The notes: generated by a model from the sequence alone, not told the origin. Shown: positions 53,401 through 62,502, numbered from the stretch's first letter. The stretch is DNA of 64,000 nt from Sphingobacteriaceae bacterium (GCA_017745075.1 JAGIAD010000008.1:124001-188000), one strand, 5' to 3'. Program-made: numbers and translations.

Positions 53401-53441
53401 TTCAAAGAGTGATTAATGGTGGCTTAAGTGTTAAATTTTAA
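50427..53441 (+). CDS. SusC/RagA-family TonB-dependent transporter (pair 1)
   Basis: The 1004-residue protein has an N-terminal signal (MSGEKTLKKLGFILISWAFLSLGNQIYA) that is longer than usual. A degenerate regulatory-like beta domain follows (SVMFTILDGNDFPLRGADVANVSLKNNAKTDSLGIVKL), then a plug (VKNALTGRLAGLYTNQTSGRPGLEEVSVSLRGQNPIVLVDG, DAVSTAMLGLRSSGGAIAITTKRG) and a barrel ending GGLSVKF with terminal Phe. No STN domain, consistent with regulation by the hybrid sensor at 36709 rather than FecR. The partner SusD begins 11 bp after the stop. It imports oligosaccharides, probably arabinogalactan-derived given the enzymes. Confidence 0.93.
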   Translation: MSGEKTLKKLGFILISWAFLSLGNQIYANPVNLKNRQDTTQLKSVMFTILDGNDFPLRGADVANVSLKNNAKTDSLGIVKLNSKKNDIIRVEYNGKLLKEYIANGNLNQIIRIDGNNIMVMQQKKVVLTNDIKVSPDLTTASTQAVYNNDLVKSTVTSVKNALTGRLAGLYTNQTSGRPGLEEVSVSLRGQNPIVLVDGIPRDLTMIDLEEIESVTVLKDAVSTAMLGLRSSGGAIAITTKRGFIGAQQISLTAQTGFQSPLKMPKTLNAFDYATLYNEARVNSGDLPIYTPADLDAYRTGSDPIGHPDVNWQDQVLKDRSAFSRYDLNFRGGGNTARYYVGLEYQNQKGQFKESDLNEYSTNTSFSNYTVRSNVDINLTSKMTLGLHLFGRIGNYTQPGSSAANIFSSILNTPNNAYPVYNSDGSYGGNTQFQNNIYAQTVSSGYRLNYRRDIITDLTLRRSLDDVIPGLWAQALVSFYSGISENTDRSKSFAVSKQTGTGSTATYQVFGTNGTQTNSTSIDYQNRQSYLEAAIGYKRNFGLHQIDAQIRATSDNVNSGPDLGLNYYGGSGRAAYSFDERYTAEVAFGLNRTNRYPKGSPMGFFPAAGLSWTLTKEKFMPKLSWLNDLKLFTSYGRTGNDAAGYFVFQQFYVGSPSSYFFGTSASSSSALRQDVLANPNVTWEKGDKLNLGLKSTLFNNHLFLQAEYFNNKYSDLLTSPNLSTIVGTAVRNLNIGVNRYSGFELQLNWQQSLGKFSYFVAGNASTLKSKVIYQNEVFREYSYQSRTGQPVGQPFGYIADGLFQSQAEINASAKIAGYTPVPGDIKYKDLNNDGVIDQFDQAKIGTDKPLIYYGANIGFSYSGFDLSVLLQGVANRNLLLTGNSEWEFQNGGFGQAYEHNLDRWTPATAATATYPRVTVGNNFNNNIVSSFWMHSGNYLRLKNIELGYTISSRFANKVKVSGIRLFVNGTNLFTSASFDRVDPETNGGVYPIQRVINGGLSVKF

Positions 53442-53452
53442 TCTTTAAATAG

Positions 53453-55159
53453 ATGAATACTAGAATAATGGTTTTGATGGTGATCCTGATAGGGATGGCA
53501 TCATGCAAAAAATATGAAGAAACTCCTTTGCAGGGAATTAAAAGGGATAATGTTTACGATCCGCTTGATAAAAATGGTGATTTTGCCAGGCAAGTGCTTT
53601 CAGATTTATATACTTCATTACCGGATGGCTTTAACAGGGTAAGGGCAGATGGAGACAATACCGTAGGGGATTTTCTTGATGCCGGAAGTGATGATGCAGT
53701 TCCATCAGCACAAAACAAGGCGGTAGAATATTACAAAAACGGAAGATTAAACTCGACCAATAATCCGGATGATAACTGGGCAGCCGCATACCGGGCAATT
53801 CGTGCCGCTAATGATTTCCTCGCCAATGTAGATGTGGTTCCTGTTGATGCCAACGCACCCAAAACCATTCAGTACTGGAAAGCTGAAGCGCGTTTTATCA
53901 GGGCAATGAATTATTTTGAGATGATCAAAAGATATGGTGGCGTGCCGTTAATAGGCGATAAGGTATTAACGCCGGATGATAATTTACAAATTCCGCGCAA
54001 TACCTTCGAGCAATGTATCAACTACCTGGTAAGCGAATGTGATGCCATTAAAGGTTTATTACGTGTTGAACCGGTTGCAGATTCAGACCTCGGCAGAATT
54101 ACAAGAGGTGCTGCCTATGCTTTAAAAGCAAGAGTGTTACTGTATGCTGCCAGTCCACTTTTTAATGGTGGCGGCACAGCGGGCGATCCGGTAAAGAAAG
54201 CTCTGGCAGGTTACCCAACCTTCGATGCCGGAAGATGGACATTGGCATTGAATGCGGTACAAGATCTCATCAATTTAAATGCGTACCAGCTTACCACTAC
54301 GTTTAATGCTGCTTTCATCGGCAGAAAAAATACAGAGGTAATACTGGCAAAACAAAGAGCAAAAACTTTTGATATAGAAACAAACAATGCTCCGATGGGT
54401 TTTACCACACCTTTAAGCAATGGTTTAACGAGTCCTACACAAGAACTGGTAGATGCATTCCCGATGTTGAACGGATTAAGTATCACTGATCCTGCCTCCG
54501 GTTATGTAGCCAGCAACCCTTATGCGGGCAGAGATAAAAGATTAGACAATACCGTATTCTATAATGGCATAAAATGGTTGAGCCGCAATGTAGAAACATT
54601 CGAAGGTGGTAAAGATAAACCCGGTGGTGTAGCAGTACAAACCAGAACGGGTTATTACTTAAAAAAATACATGGCCGATTTTTCTAACGCAACAGCCTAT
54701 GGTACTCAGGATCACAACTATATTATTTTTCGCTATGGAGGAGTATTGCTTGATTACGCAGAATGTTTAAACGAAGTAGGTAGAACTGCTGATGCTTACG
54801 CGCCTTTAAGGGCTCTTCGCTTAAGGGCTGGTATTACTGCCGGTACCGGTGCAAATGCCTATGGTGTTAAAGATGGAATGTCTCAGGCTGATATGCGCAC
54901 TTTCATTCAAAATGAAAGAAGGATTGAAATGGCTTTTGAAGAACAACGTTTCTGGGATATCAGACGCTGGAAAATAGCAAGTCAGGTTTTAAACGGTTCG
55001 CTTCATGGTACTATAATTACCAAATCAACAACAGGTGCCTTAACCTATGCATCATCAACAGTAAGCAATACAACATTTAATCAGCGGTTTTACCTGATGC
55101 CTATTCCTTATTCAGAAGTGATCAGGAATAGAAGCCTGATACAGAATGAAGGTTGGTAA
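53453..55159 (+). CDS. SusD/RagB-family lipoprotein (pair 1)
   Basis: The 568-residue protein has a lipoprotein signal (MVLMVILIGMASCKKYEE) with lipobox Cys. The conserved SusD parts are YWKAEARFIRAMNYFEMIKRYGGVPLIGDKVL, RGAAYALKARVLLYAASPLFNGGG, NYIIFRYGGVLLDYAECLNEVG and the C-terminal QNERRIEMAFEEQRFWDIRRWKIA. It follows its SusC by 11 bp and would capture substrate at the cell surface. The start of the second SusC overlaps or closely follows its end, so all four uptake genes are probably one operon. Confidence 0.95.
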   Translation: MNTRIMVLMVILIGMASCKKYEETPLQGIKRDNVYDPLDKNGDFARQVLSDLYTSLPDGFNRVRADGDNTVGDFLDAGSDDAVPSAQNKAVEYYKNGRLNSTNNPDDNWAAAYRAIRAANDFLANVDVVPVDANAPKTIQYWKAEARFIRAMNYFEMIKRYGGVPLIGDKVLTPDDNLQIPRNTFEQCINYLVSECDAIKGLLRVEPVADSDLGRITRGAAYALKARVLLYAASPLFNGGGTAGDPVKKALAGYPTFDAGRWTLALNAVQDLINLNAYQLTTTFNAAFIGRKNTEVILAKQRAKTFDIETNNAPMGFTTPLSNGLTSPTQELVDAFPMLNGLSITDPASGYVASNPYAGRDKRLDNTVFYNGIKWLSRNVETFEGGKDKPGGVAVQTRTGYYLKKYMADFSNATAYGTQDHNYIIFRYGGVLLDYAECLNEVGRTADAYAPLRALRLRAGITAGTGANAYGVKDGMSQADMRTFIQNERRIEMAFEEQRFWDIRRWKIASQVLNGSLHGTIITKSTTGALTYASSTVSNTTFNQRFYLMPIPYSEVIRNRSLIQNEGW

Positions 55160-55179
55160 CGATTAAAAATAAGTTAGAA

Positions 55180-58100
55180 ATGAAAGTATTTATGAGAAAA
55201 TATATATTCCTTTTAGCCTTCACCGTTTTGTCGAAATTACTCTTTGCACAAAATGTTAATGTACAGGGCCAGGTTAATGACAAAGATGGAGGCATTCCGG
55301 GAGCAACTATTATTGAGAAAGATGTTCCCGGTAATGGGGCATCTACTGGTATTGACGGTAAATTCCGGATTACGCTGAGAGGTAAAAGTCACGTTCTGGT
55401 GATTAATGCTATTGGTTACCTATCCAAAGAAGTTACGGTTGGCCAATCAACTACCATCAACGTAACTTTAGAAGCTGATGTTAAAGGCTTGGAAGAAGTG
55501 GTGGTTGTAGGTTATGGTACCACTAAAAAGGCTACTTTAACTGGGGCAATAAGTTCTGTATCAGGCCAGGATATCAGAAGAAACCCTTCAGCAAGTTTAC
55601 AAAACACTTTGGCCGGAAGGTTGCCGGGTTTCAGCTCGCAGCAAACCAGTGGTCAGCCCGGATCAGATGGTGCAACATTTTTTATCCGTGGAACAGGTTC
55701 CTACACCGGATCTAACCAACCCCTTATTATTGTAGACGATATTGAGTTTACCTATGCACAATTTGCACGTTTAGATGCAAATGAGATTGAAAGTTTAAGT
55801 ATCCTCAAAGATGCGTCAACAACGGCAGTATACGGTATAAAGGGTGCTAATGGTGTGGTTTTGGTTACTACCAGACGAGGAGCTGTAGGCCCCCCAAGTA
55901 TTACTTTCCGTAGTGAATATGCCCTCTCGCAACCCACAAGATTGCCCAAATTTCTTAATGCGTACGAATCGGCTAAACTCGTAAACCAGGCTAGAATAAA
56001 CGACGGGCTGCCTGTTCAATACACAGATGCTGATCTGGAACATTGGAGAACCGGTGATGACCCTTACGGACACCCGGATGTAAACTGGAAAGACGTTTTA
56101 TTCCGTAAATTTAGCTATCAATGGCGTAATAACTTTGATATCAGTGGCGGCAACGATATCGTGAAATATTTCGCTTCGGTGGGTATGATTAACCAGAATG
56201 GTCTTTTAAACGATTTTAGTTCAGGTGAAGATGTAAACAATAACTTTTACTACAAAAGATACAACTACCGTTCTAATATTGATATTAAAGCTACAAAAAC
56301 CTTAAATGTTAAACTTGATTTATTTGGAAACATTGGAGAGAGAAATAGTCCGGTAATCCCAAACATTAACGGTATCCAGAATATATTTTATTTCTATAAC
56401 AGTTACCTCACGCTGGCACCTTTTGCTTATCCTATTTACAATCCTGATGGAAGTTACGGTTACAGTTATGCGCAACCGGGCCGTTACTCTTCACCAAATA
56501 TTGTACAGGCATTAACGCTTGGCGGATACAGCAGGGATTTCGAAAACAACATGAATATTAATGCTGCTGCTACCCAAAAGCTCGATTTTATTACTAAGGG
56601 ACTTTCTTTGAGGGGAGCTATTGCTTATGGCAGTACTTACTCTTACACCAGAGGCTTGTCAAGAGGAACTTATCCTGCTTTTATTTACAATCCGGCCGAT
56701 GGAAGTTATACCCCTAAAGATCCAAATGTATTTAGGGTAGGTTTTTATTCATTAAACTATAGCCCGGGTTCCACCACAAGAACCATTAATCCACAGGCTT
56801 CGTTAAACTATGATCGTACTTTTGGTTCGCATCACGTGTCGGGTTTGGTATTATATAACAACAGAACTTATTTTGGATATAATGATGCTAATAATTCAAG
56901 CCGGGTATTAAATTTTATACCGGTTCCAACCAGTGGTTTTTCTGGTCGGGTAGGCTACGATTATAAAGGGAAATACCTGGCCGAATTTAACGTAGGTTAC
57001 AATAAAACAGAAGTTTTTGCCTCAGGTAAAAAGTATGGCTTTTTCCCTGCCGGATCAATTGGATATAACATTTCAGAAGAAGAATTCTTTAAAGAAAACA
57101 TTAAGTTTATTGATCGTTTAAAATTCAGAGCATCTTATGGTCTTGTTGGAACAGACGATATTGGTAACTATGCCTATGCTTATTTACAAACTTATAACAA
57201 TAGTGGCAGCGTATCATTTGGAACTTCTCATAATGCTTATACTGCCATATTTGAAGGCCGCCTGGCCAATGCTGATGTAACCTGGGAGAAAGTAAAGAAA
57301 CTGAATATCGGTATGGATTTAAGTATGTTTAAAGGGCGTATTACATCCACGCTTGATGTATTTAATGATGATCGATACGATATCTTAACCAACAGGGGGA
57401 CTGTCTCTTATGTATTCGGGCAGGGGTTGCCACCGGTTAACCTGGGAAAAACAAATAATAAGGGTTTTGAGCTGGAGCTTGCCTATAACGATAAAATCGG
57501 TAAAGATTTTAATTATCGTGTTGGCGGTAACATATCGGTGGCTAAAAATAAAATTGTTTTCCAGGATGAAGCTTTGCCGCTTTTCCCTTACCAACGATAT
57601 ACTGGCAATCCGATTAATACGCCAAAACAATTTAAATTTTTAGGTTTTTACCAGGATGCTGCCGATGTGGCAAATAGTGCCAAGCCACTTACAGGTGCAA
57701 AACCCGGCGACCTTAAATACGCCGATTTAAATGGCGATGGGGTGATTACCGATGCAGATCAATCTTATTTCGGTTATTCCAACACGCCCAATACCATTGT
57801 GGGTTTTAATTTAAGTGCCAATTATAAAACGTTAAGTTTAAATGTATTGTTCCAGGGGGCATTGAATTTTAACGTGGCAGGGGTTAGAGAATCTATCCAG
57901 GCTTTTGGATCCAACTTTCAGGCTATCCACCAACAAAGCTGGACTCCAGAACTTGGTCAGAATGCTAAATACCCTATATTATCAACCTCGCCAAATTCGA
58001 TTTCTATTCCTACCGCGCCATCCGATTTTTGGAATGTTAGGGGAGATTATTTGCGGTTAAAATCCATAGAACTTAGTTATGGACTTCCACAGAGCTGGGT

Positions 58101-58272
58101 AAATAAAGTGCATTTAAAAGGAGCAAGAGTATACGTAAACGGTACCAATTTAATTACATGGACCAAACTTGGCTCGTTGTACGAATACGATCCGGAAATA
58201 TCAAGTTACAATACAAACACCAACTATCCGCCGCAAAGGCTTTACAATATGGGTTTATCGGTAACATTTTAA
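55180..58272 (+). CDS. SusC/RagA-family TonB-dependent transporter (pair 2)
   Basis: Start set at the ATG at 55180 (MKVFMRKYIFLLAFTVLSKLLFAQ signal peptide); the frame continues back to a TTG at 55153 but that would overlap SusD. A CarboxypepD_reg-like domain follows (VQGQVNDKDGGIPGATIIEKDVPGNGASTGIDGKFRITL), then the SusC box (GLEEVVVVGYGTTKKATLTGAISS), the plug (FIRGTGSYTGSNQPLIIVDDIEF; DASTTAVYGIKGANGVVLVTTRRG) and a barrel ending LYNMGLSVTF. No STN domain. More canonical than pair 1. Its SusD starts 9 bp after the stop. Confidence 0.95.
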   Translation: MKVFMRKYIFLLAFTVLSKLLFAQNVNVQGQVNDKDGGIPGATIIEKDVPGNGASTGIDGKFRITLRGKSHVLVINAIGYLSKEVTVGQSTTINVTLEADVKGLEEVVVVGYGTTKKATLTGAISSVSGQDIRRNPSASLQNTLAGRLPGFSSQQTSGQPGSDGATFFIRGTGSYTGSNQPLIIVDDIEFTYAQFARLDANEIESLSILKDASTTAVYGIKGANGVVLVTTRRGAVGPPSITFRSEYALSQPTRLPKFLNAYESAKLVNQARINDGLPVQYTDADLEHWRTGDDPYGHPDVNWKDVLFRKFSYQWRNNFDISGGNDIVKYFASVGMINQNGLLNDFSSGEDVNNNFYYKRYNYRSNIDIKATKTLNVKLDLFGNIGERNSPVIPNINGIQNIFYFYNSYLTLAPFAYPIYNPDGSYGYSYAQPGRYSSPNIVQALTLGGYSRDFENNMNINAAATQKLDFITKGLSLRGAIAYGSTYSYTRGLSRGTYPAFIYNPADGSYTPKDPNVFRVGFYSLNYSPGSTTRTINPQASLNYDRTFGSHHVSGLVLYNNRTYFGYNDANNSSRVLNFIPVPTSGFSGRVGYDYKGKYLAEFNVGYNKTEVFASGKKYGFFPAGSIGYNISEEEFFKENIKFIDRLKFRASYGLVGTDDIGNYAYAYLQTYNNSGSVSFGTSHNAYTAIFEGRLANADVTWEKVKKLNIGMDLSMFKGRITSTLDVFNDDRYDILTNRGTVSYVFGQGLPPVNLGKTNNKGFELELAYNDKIGKDFNYRVGGNISVAKNKIVFQDEALPLFPYQRYTGNPINTPKQFKFLGFYQDAADVANSAKPLTGAKPGDLKYADLNGDGVITDADQSYFGYSNTPNTIVGFNLSANYKTLSLNVLFQGALNFNVAGVRESIQAFGSNFQAIHQQSWTPELGQNAKYPILSTSPNSISIPTAPSDFWNVRGDYLRLKSIELSYGLPQSWVNKVHLKGARVYVNGTNLITWTKLGSLYEYDPEISSYNTNTNYPPQRLYNMGLSVTF

Positions 58273-58281
58273 GTTTAAGTT

Positions 58282-60024
58282 ATGAAAAGATATATTTTAA
58301 TTGTTTTAATTTTAGTAGGGTTAATATCCTGCAAAAAAGCAACCAGTTACCTTGATCAGCAAAATACGGGGCAGGATGCAACGGTAGTGTTTAGCGATAG
58401 TGTAAGAACATTAGGCTTTTTAAATGGGATTTATCAGGGGCGTGGTTTTTCATTTAACAAAGGCCGCTGGGATAGTCATGGAAACCTTGAAGAGGCTACA
58501 GATGATGCTGAATACCGCTATAGCGGATCAGGACAGTATGCCGTTATTCTATATTCGGGTAACGTAAACCCATTAAATGTGGTAAAAGGTACTACAACCG
58601 ATTTTTATGTTCAGCCATATTTACAGATCCGGGCTGTAAACCTGTTTTTGTCTAAATTGCCAACAACACCATTGGCGCCGGTAACACAAAAGCGCGTGGC
58701 TGCTGAAGCCAGGTTTTTACGCGCCTGGTATTATCACTACTTAGTAAAGTCGTTTGGGGGGATAGCACTTTTGGGTGATAAGTTGTTTGATAAGGATGAT
58801 ATCATTGATATTCCAAGAAATACTTACGAAGATTGTATCAATTACATAGTAAGTGAATGCGATGCTGCTGCAGCAAACCTTCCATTAGATCAACTAGATC
58901 AGGATTACGGAAGAATTACAAAAGGGATGTGCCTTGCATTAAAATCGAGGGTATTGCTTAGTGCCGCAAGTCCGCTGTTTAATGGAGGTGGTATAGTAAA
59001 AACGGGCGCAATTGCCAGTATAATTGCCTACCCGACTTACGATGCTACCCGTTGGGCAAAAGCTGCACAGGCTGCTAAAGATGTAATTGATATGAATAAA
59101 TACGACCTCGTATTAGACAACACTACTGCTCCTGGTTATGGCTTTTATAAAGCCTTCATTAGCAGGGCAAACAGCGAATTGATTTTTACTTTTACACAGG
59201 CACCAAACAAAGATTTTGAAGGTCATTTTCTTCCTCCGTCGCGAAGCGGGGGATATTATTCGACACCCACTCAAAACCTGGTCGATCAGTTCGATATGCG
59301 TAACGGCAAGCAGATTACAGACCCAACTTCGGGCTATAATGCTGCCAATCCGTATGTTAACCGCGATCCAAGGTTTGGTTACACCGTAATTTATAACGGT
59401 TCGTCGTATGCAAATAATAGCGGGGCTCAGGCACCGGTTTTTACCTATGTAAATGCGCCTAGTGATGGTACAGGTATTGGAACAACTTCTGGTTACTATG
59501 GCCGTAAAATGTGCGATGTGAACGTATCATGGGGCGGAAGTGCAACTGCAGATAGGGGGTATCCTTTAATGAGGTACGCAGAAATATTATTAAATTATGC
59601 TGAAGCACTTAACGAATTGGGGCAGGTTAATGATGCACTTACCTATATTTTCAAGATTAGAGAACGCGCTGGCATTTTGCCTGGTACCGATGCCAGGTTT
59701 GGTATAAAAGCAGGTATTAGTCAGGCTGAACTCAGAGACGTAATCATTAAGGAACGCCGTACCGAAATGGCTTTTGAAGATATGCGTTTTTACGATGAAA
59801 GAAGATGGAAAATTGCTGAAGTAACCGAAAATGCTTTCAATAAAGTGATGATGATTACACCTAAAACAGGTACAACATCTACTTCTACTGATGGTACCTC
59901 GTATAATTATCAGATTACGAATTCCATTAGGAGACATAATTTTCGCCCGGCAAATTACCTTTTGCCAATTCCACAGAGTGAAATTTTAAAACTCCCATCG
60001 TTTTTACAAAATCCTGGTTATTAA
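58282..60024 (+). CDS. SusD/RagB-family lipoprotein (pair 2)
   Basis: The 580-residue lipoprotein has a lipobox (ILVGLISCKKATSY) and SusD landmarks: AEARFLRAWYYHYLVKSFGGIALLGDKLFDKDD, GMCLALKSRVLLSAASPLFNGGG, GYPLMRYAEILLNYAEALNELGQ and VIIKERRTEMAFEDMRFYDERRWKIAEV. It resembles the pair 1 SusD through these segments but differs in the substrate-loop region, suggesting a different oligosaccharide or a different size class. A terminator follows at 60066. Confidence 0.95.
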   Translation: MKRYILIVLILVGLISCKKATSYLDQQNTGQDATVVFSDSVRTLGFLNGIYQGRGFSFNKGRWDSHGNLEEATDDAEYRYSGSGQYAVILYSGNVNPLNVVKGTTTDFYVQPYLQIRAVNLFLSKLPTTPLAPVTQKRVAAEARFLRAWYYHYLVKSFGGIALLGDKLFDKDDIIDIPRNTYEDCINYIVSECDAAAANLPLDQLDQDYGRITKGMCLALKSRVLLSAASPLFNGGGIVKTGAIASIIAYPTYDATRWAKAAQAAKDVIDMNKYDLVLDNTTAPGYGFYKAFISRANSELIFTFTQAPNKDFEGHFLPPSRSGGYYSTPTQNLVDQFDMRNGKQITDPTSGYNAANPYVNRDPRFGYTVIYNGSSYANNSGAQAPVFTYVNAPSDGTGIGTTSGYYGRKMCDVNVSWGGSATADRGYPLMRYAEILLNYAEALNELGQVNDALTYIFKIRERAGILPGTDARFGIKAGISQAELRDVIIKERRTEMAFEDMRFYDERRWKIAEVTENAFNKVMMITPKTGTTSTSTDGTSYNYQITNSIRRHNFRPANYLLPIPQSEILKLPSFLQNPGY

Positions 60025-60065
60025 CACCAACCTATTATTTTTGTTATTTTTGATTGATTCTTCTT

Positions 60066-60100
60066 GCTCCCCTTTGCCTTGTGCAATTGGGGGGCTTTTT
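60066..60100 (+). terminator. Rho-independent terminator after SusD pair 2
   Basis: GCTCCCC and GGGGGGC form a 7-bp stem (one G-T) around TTTGCCTTGTGCAATT, followed by TTTTT. Confidence 0.85.
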
Positions 60101-60173
60101 ATGATTTAACAATGAGGAATATTGGGCTTTAGGCCTGTATTATACCTTCCTAATTTTCTTAAAAAAAAATTGT

Positions 60174-61031
60174 ATGCAAAAGCAAATTCGAAACTGCCTT
60201 ATTTTATCATTCGCAATGGTTATTCAGTCTTGTGCAGTAAAGAAAATGCACAACATTGTCAATCAATATGCATCTGATGGTTATAAACTGGTTTGGCATG
60301 ACGAATTTGAAAAGGATGGAGCACCCAATCCGGCAAACTGGACATACGAGAAAGGCTTTGTGCGGAATGAAGAATTACAATGGTACCAGTCCGAAAATGC
60401 TTTTTGTAAAGGCGGTAAACTGATCATCGAAGCACGGAAAGAGCAAAAACCTAATCCACTATATGCTGCAGGGAGTAAAGACTGGCGTAAAAAGCCTCAA
60501 AATATCGAGTATACTTCGGCCTGTATCATCACTAAAGATTTGCAAAGCTGGCAATATGGTCGTTTCGAAATGAGCGCTAAGATCGATATTTCAGCTGGTT
60601 TGTGGCCTGCATTCTGGACTTTAGGCCTAAAAGGCCGCTGGCCGGCCAATGGCGAAATCGACATTATGGAATATTACCAGGGCAAATTACTGGCTAATAT
60701 TGCCAGTATGGGCAAAAACGACAAACCCAAATGGTTCAGCAATACCAAATCAACCGATTCGCTCGGCGGTAAAAAATGGGCCTCCCAATTTCATACCTGG
60801 CGAATGGACTGGGACGAAGAAGCAATCAGTCTTTTTGTTGATAATGTTTTGCTGAATAAAACTTTGCTGAGTCAGCTGGAGAACGAAAATGGAACAACAT
60901 TTCACCCCTTTAAGCAAAAACATTATATCTTATTCGATTTAGCTTTTGGGGGTATGAATGGTGGTGACCTGAAAGATACCCGCTTTCCGAACCGGATGGA
61001 AGTAGAATACGTGAGGGTTTATCAGAAATAA
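60174..61031 (+). CDS. GH16-family endo-glycosidase, surface lipoprotein (possible endo-galactanase)
   Basis: The 285-residue protein has a lipoprotein signal (lipobox Cys in VIQSCAVKK). The GH16 domain starts YKLVWHDEFEKDGAPNPANWTYEKG and contains the catalytic motif E161-I-D163-I-M-E166 in NGEIDIMEYYQG, then HTWRMDWDEEAISLFVDNVLLN. GH16_3-type enzymes cut beta-1,3-glucans or beta-1,3-galactans internally. In an arabinogalactan locus a surface GH16 would be the endo-beta-1,3-galactanase that starts breakdown. Laminarinase activity is the alternative. It lies after the second SusC/SusD pair and behind its terminator. Confidence 0.92.
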   Translation: MQKQIRNCLILSFAMVIQSCAVKKMHNIVNQYASDGYKLVWHDEFEKDGAPNPANWTYEKGFVRNEELQWYQSENAFCKGGKLIIEARKEQKPNPLYAAGSKDWRKKPQNIEYTSACIITKDLQSWQYGRFEMSAKIDISAGLWPAFWTLGLKGRWPANGEIDIMEYYQGKLLANIASMGKNDKPKWFSNTKSTDSLGGKKWASQFHTWRMDWDEEAISLFVDNVLLNKTLLSQLENENGTTFHPFKQKHYILFDLAFGGMNGGDLKDTRFPNRMEVEYVRVYQK

Positions 61032-61044
61032 ATAAAAAAGAAAA

Positions 61045-61124
61045 GACCTCACAGATTTCTAAACGACACAGCCCTCAACGAGGCTATTAAAAGAAATATT
61101 GCACCTGGTTAAACCTGTGAGATC
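61045..61124. terminator. Long-range hairpin between convergent GH16 and OmpA genes
   Basis: GACCTCACAG and CTGTGAGATC are inverted (one G-T) about 60 nt apart, flanked by A/T-rich sequence. It can stop transcripts from either side. Confidence 0.55.
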
Positions 61125-61134
61125 TAAATAAGCT

Positions 61135-61665
61135 TTAGTTCTGAACCTTAATCTCGGTTCTTCTGTTCAGTATTCTTCCTTCTTCACTGTCGTTGCTGCT
61201 AATCGGATTTTTCTCTCCATGGCCAACAACCGTAAAATTGCTGCCATTTAAGCCCGCATTTACGAAATAAGATTTAACGGCATTAGCACGGTCGACAGAT
61301 AATTGCAAGTTGTGCTCTGGTGTTCCCTCTGCTGATGAGTAACCATTAAGTACAAACTTGGTCTCAGGCGATTTTTTCATTTCATTAACCGCTTTATCCA
61401 AAATCGGGAAGGATGAGGTTTTCAAAACAAATGAGTTAAACTCAAATTGGATATTATCCAGGTTAAAATTAGGTTTTTCTACGGGTGCCGGTTGCTCTGC
61501 TTCTTTTTCAGGAGCCGGCGCTGGTTTTTTCTCTTCAACAGGAGCCGGTTTTTCAACAGGAACCGGGGCTGGTTTAGCTGCCAGTTTTTTTGTTTTACAA
61601 GAGTAGAGGCTTACGGTAAATGATGCAACGAGCGCTGTAAATAAAAGTTTCTTGGTAATGTTCAT
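61135..61665 (-). CDS. OmpA-family lipoprotein
   Basis: The 176-residue protein has a lipoprotein signal (LVASFTVSLYSCKTKK), then a long Pro/Ala/Lys/Glu-rich linker (PVEKPAPVEEKKPAPAPEKE type repeats) and a C-terminal OmpA domain (SAEGTPEHNLQLSVDRANAVKSYFVNAG and GEKNPISSNDSEEGRILNRRTEIKV) that binds peptidoglycan. Like Pal, it tethers the outer membrane to the cell wall. It is leftward, convergent with GH16. The repetitive linker could be a flexible stalk or a site of length variation. Confidence 0.93.
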   Translation of the reverse strand: MNITKKLLFTALVASFTVSLYSCKTKKLAAKPAPVPVEKPAPVEEKKPAPAPEKEAEQPAPVEKPNFNLDNIQFEFNSFVLKTSSFPILDKAVNEMKKSPETKFVLNGYSSAEGTPEHNLQLSVDRANAVKSYFVNAGLNGSNFTVVGHGEKNPISSNDSEEGRILNRRTEIKVQN

Positions 61666-61803
61666 GTTCTTAGATTAATTTAAGTTTATTGTGTGTTTTG
61701 TTGCCAAACATACTAATAAAATGATTATAGCTATAACGATGATTTTTAACAGAACTTACATTACAGGAAATAAACGCATAAAACCAGTTAAGAATTAGCT
61801 GGT

Positions 61804-62502
61804 TTATATTTTTAAATTAGGTATTAAATTTAAGAAAGCCTGTGAGTTGGCTGTGTATTTCTTTTTGTCGAGTTTAAAATAAAACGCTCCTTTTTTCGAA
61901 CCCGTCTTGTCTTTTTCGGCCAACTTAATCAGTAAACCTGTTGAGCTGATTTTACGACTGAAATTGCGCGTATCAATTTTAGTATCGTTCACTTCCTCAA
62001 AAAGGATATGTAGCTGCGGTATGGTGAATTTTTTTGGCAGCATTTCGAACAAGATAGGGTGGAGTGCAGCCTTGTATCTTAATTTTTTCCGGGCATCGGC
62101 CACCATTTGGTTATGATCGAAAATAAGTTTGGGCCGATCGTTGATCAAAAACCATTCAGCTTCATAATCATCATTTAATTGGGCCTGGTATTTATGGATA
62201 TCAATAAGGGCAAAATAGCCAACAGAAAATGTTCTTTCAATCGGGTCGCGGCCAGGATCTCCGTAAATCTGCATCTGTTCCAGATAAACGCCTTCCAAAC
62301 CCGTCATTTTTTTGAGTACCCGGTTTGCGGCATCATCAGGACTTTCATCGGCACCCACAAAACCACCTATTAAACTCCATTTGTTTATTTCGGGTTCTAA
62401 ACCCCGTTTAACCAACAAAATTTTAAGGTGTTCACCATCAAACCCAAACACGATACAATCAACAGCAACAAGGTAATGTGGCTGCCTTGAATATTCAATC
62501 AT
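61804..62502 (-). CDS. Nudix-domain transcription factor (NrtR/AraR-like)
   Basis: The 232-residue protein has a Nudix domain (YLVAVDCIVFGFDGEHLKILLVKRG, then GGFVGADESPDDAANRVLKKMTGL) followed by a winged-helix C-terminal half (FTIPQLHILFEEVNDTKIDTRNFSRKISSTGLLIKLAEK). The canonical Nudix box needs RExxEE; here the positions read NRVLKK, so hydrolysis is probably lost and the domain works as a sugar- or nucleotide-derivative sensor. Relatives control NAD or arabinose genes. Divergent from galT-galK with a perfect palindrome between, so it probably regulates galactose use (inference). Confidence 0.88.
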   Translation of the reverse strand: MIEYSRQPHYLVAVDCIVFGFDGEHLKILLVKRGLEPEINKWSLIGGFVGADESPDDAANRVLKKMTGLEGVYLEQMQIYGDPGRDPIERTFSVGYFALIDIHKYQAQLNDDYEAEWFLINDRPKLIFDHNQMVADARKKLRYKAALHPILFEMLPKKFTIPQLHILFEEVNDTKIDTRNFSRKISSTGLLIKLAEKDKTGSKKGAFYFKLDKKKYTANSQAFLNLIPNLKI

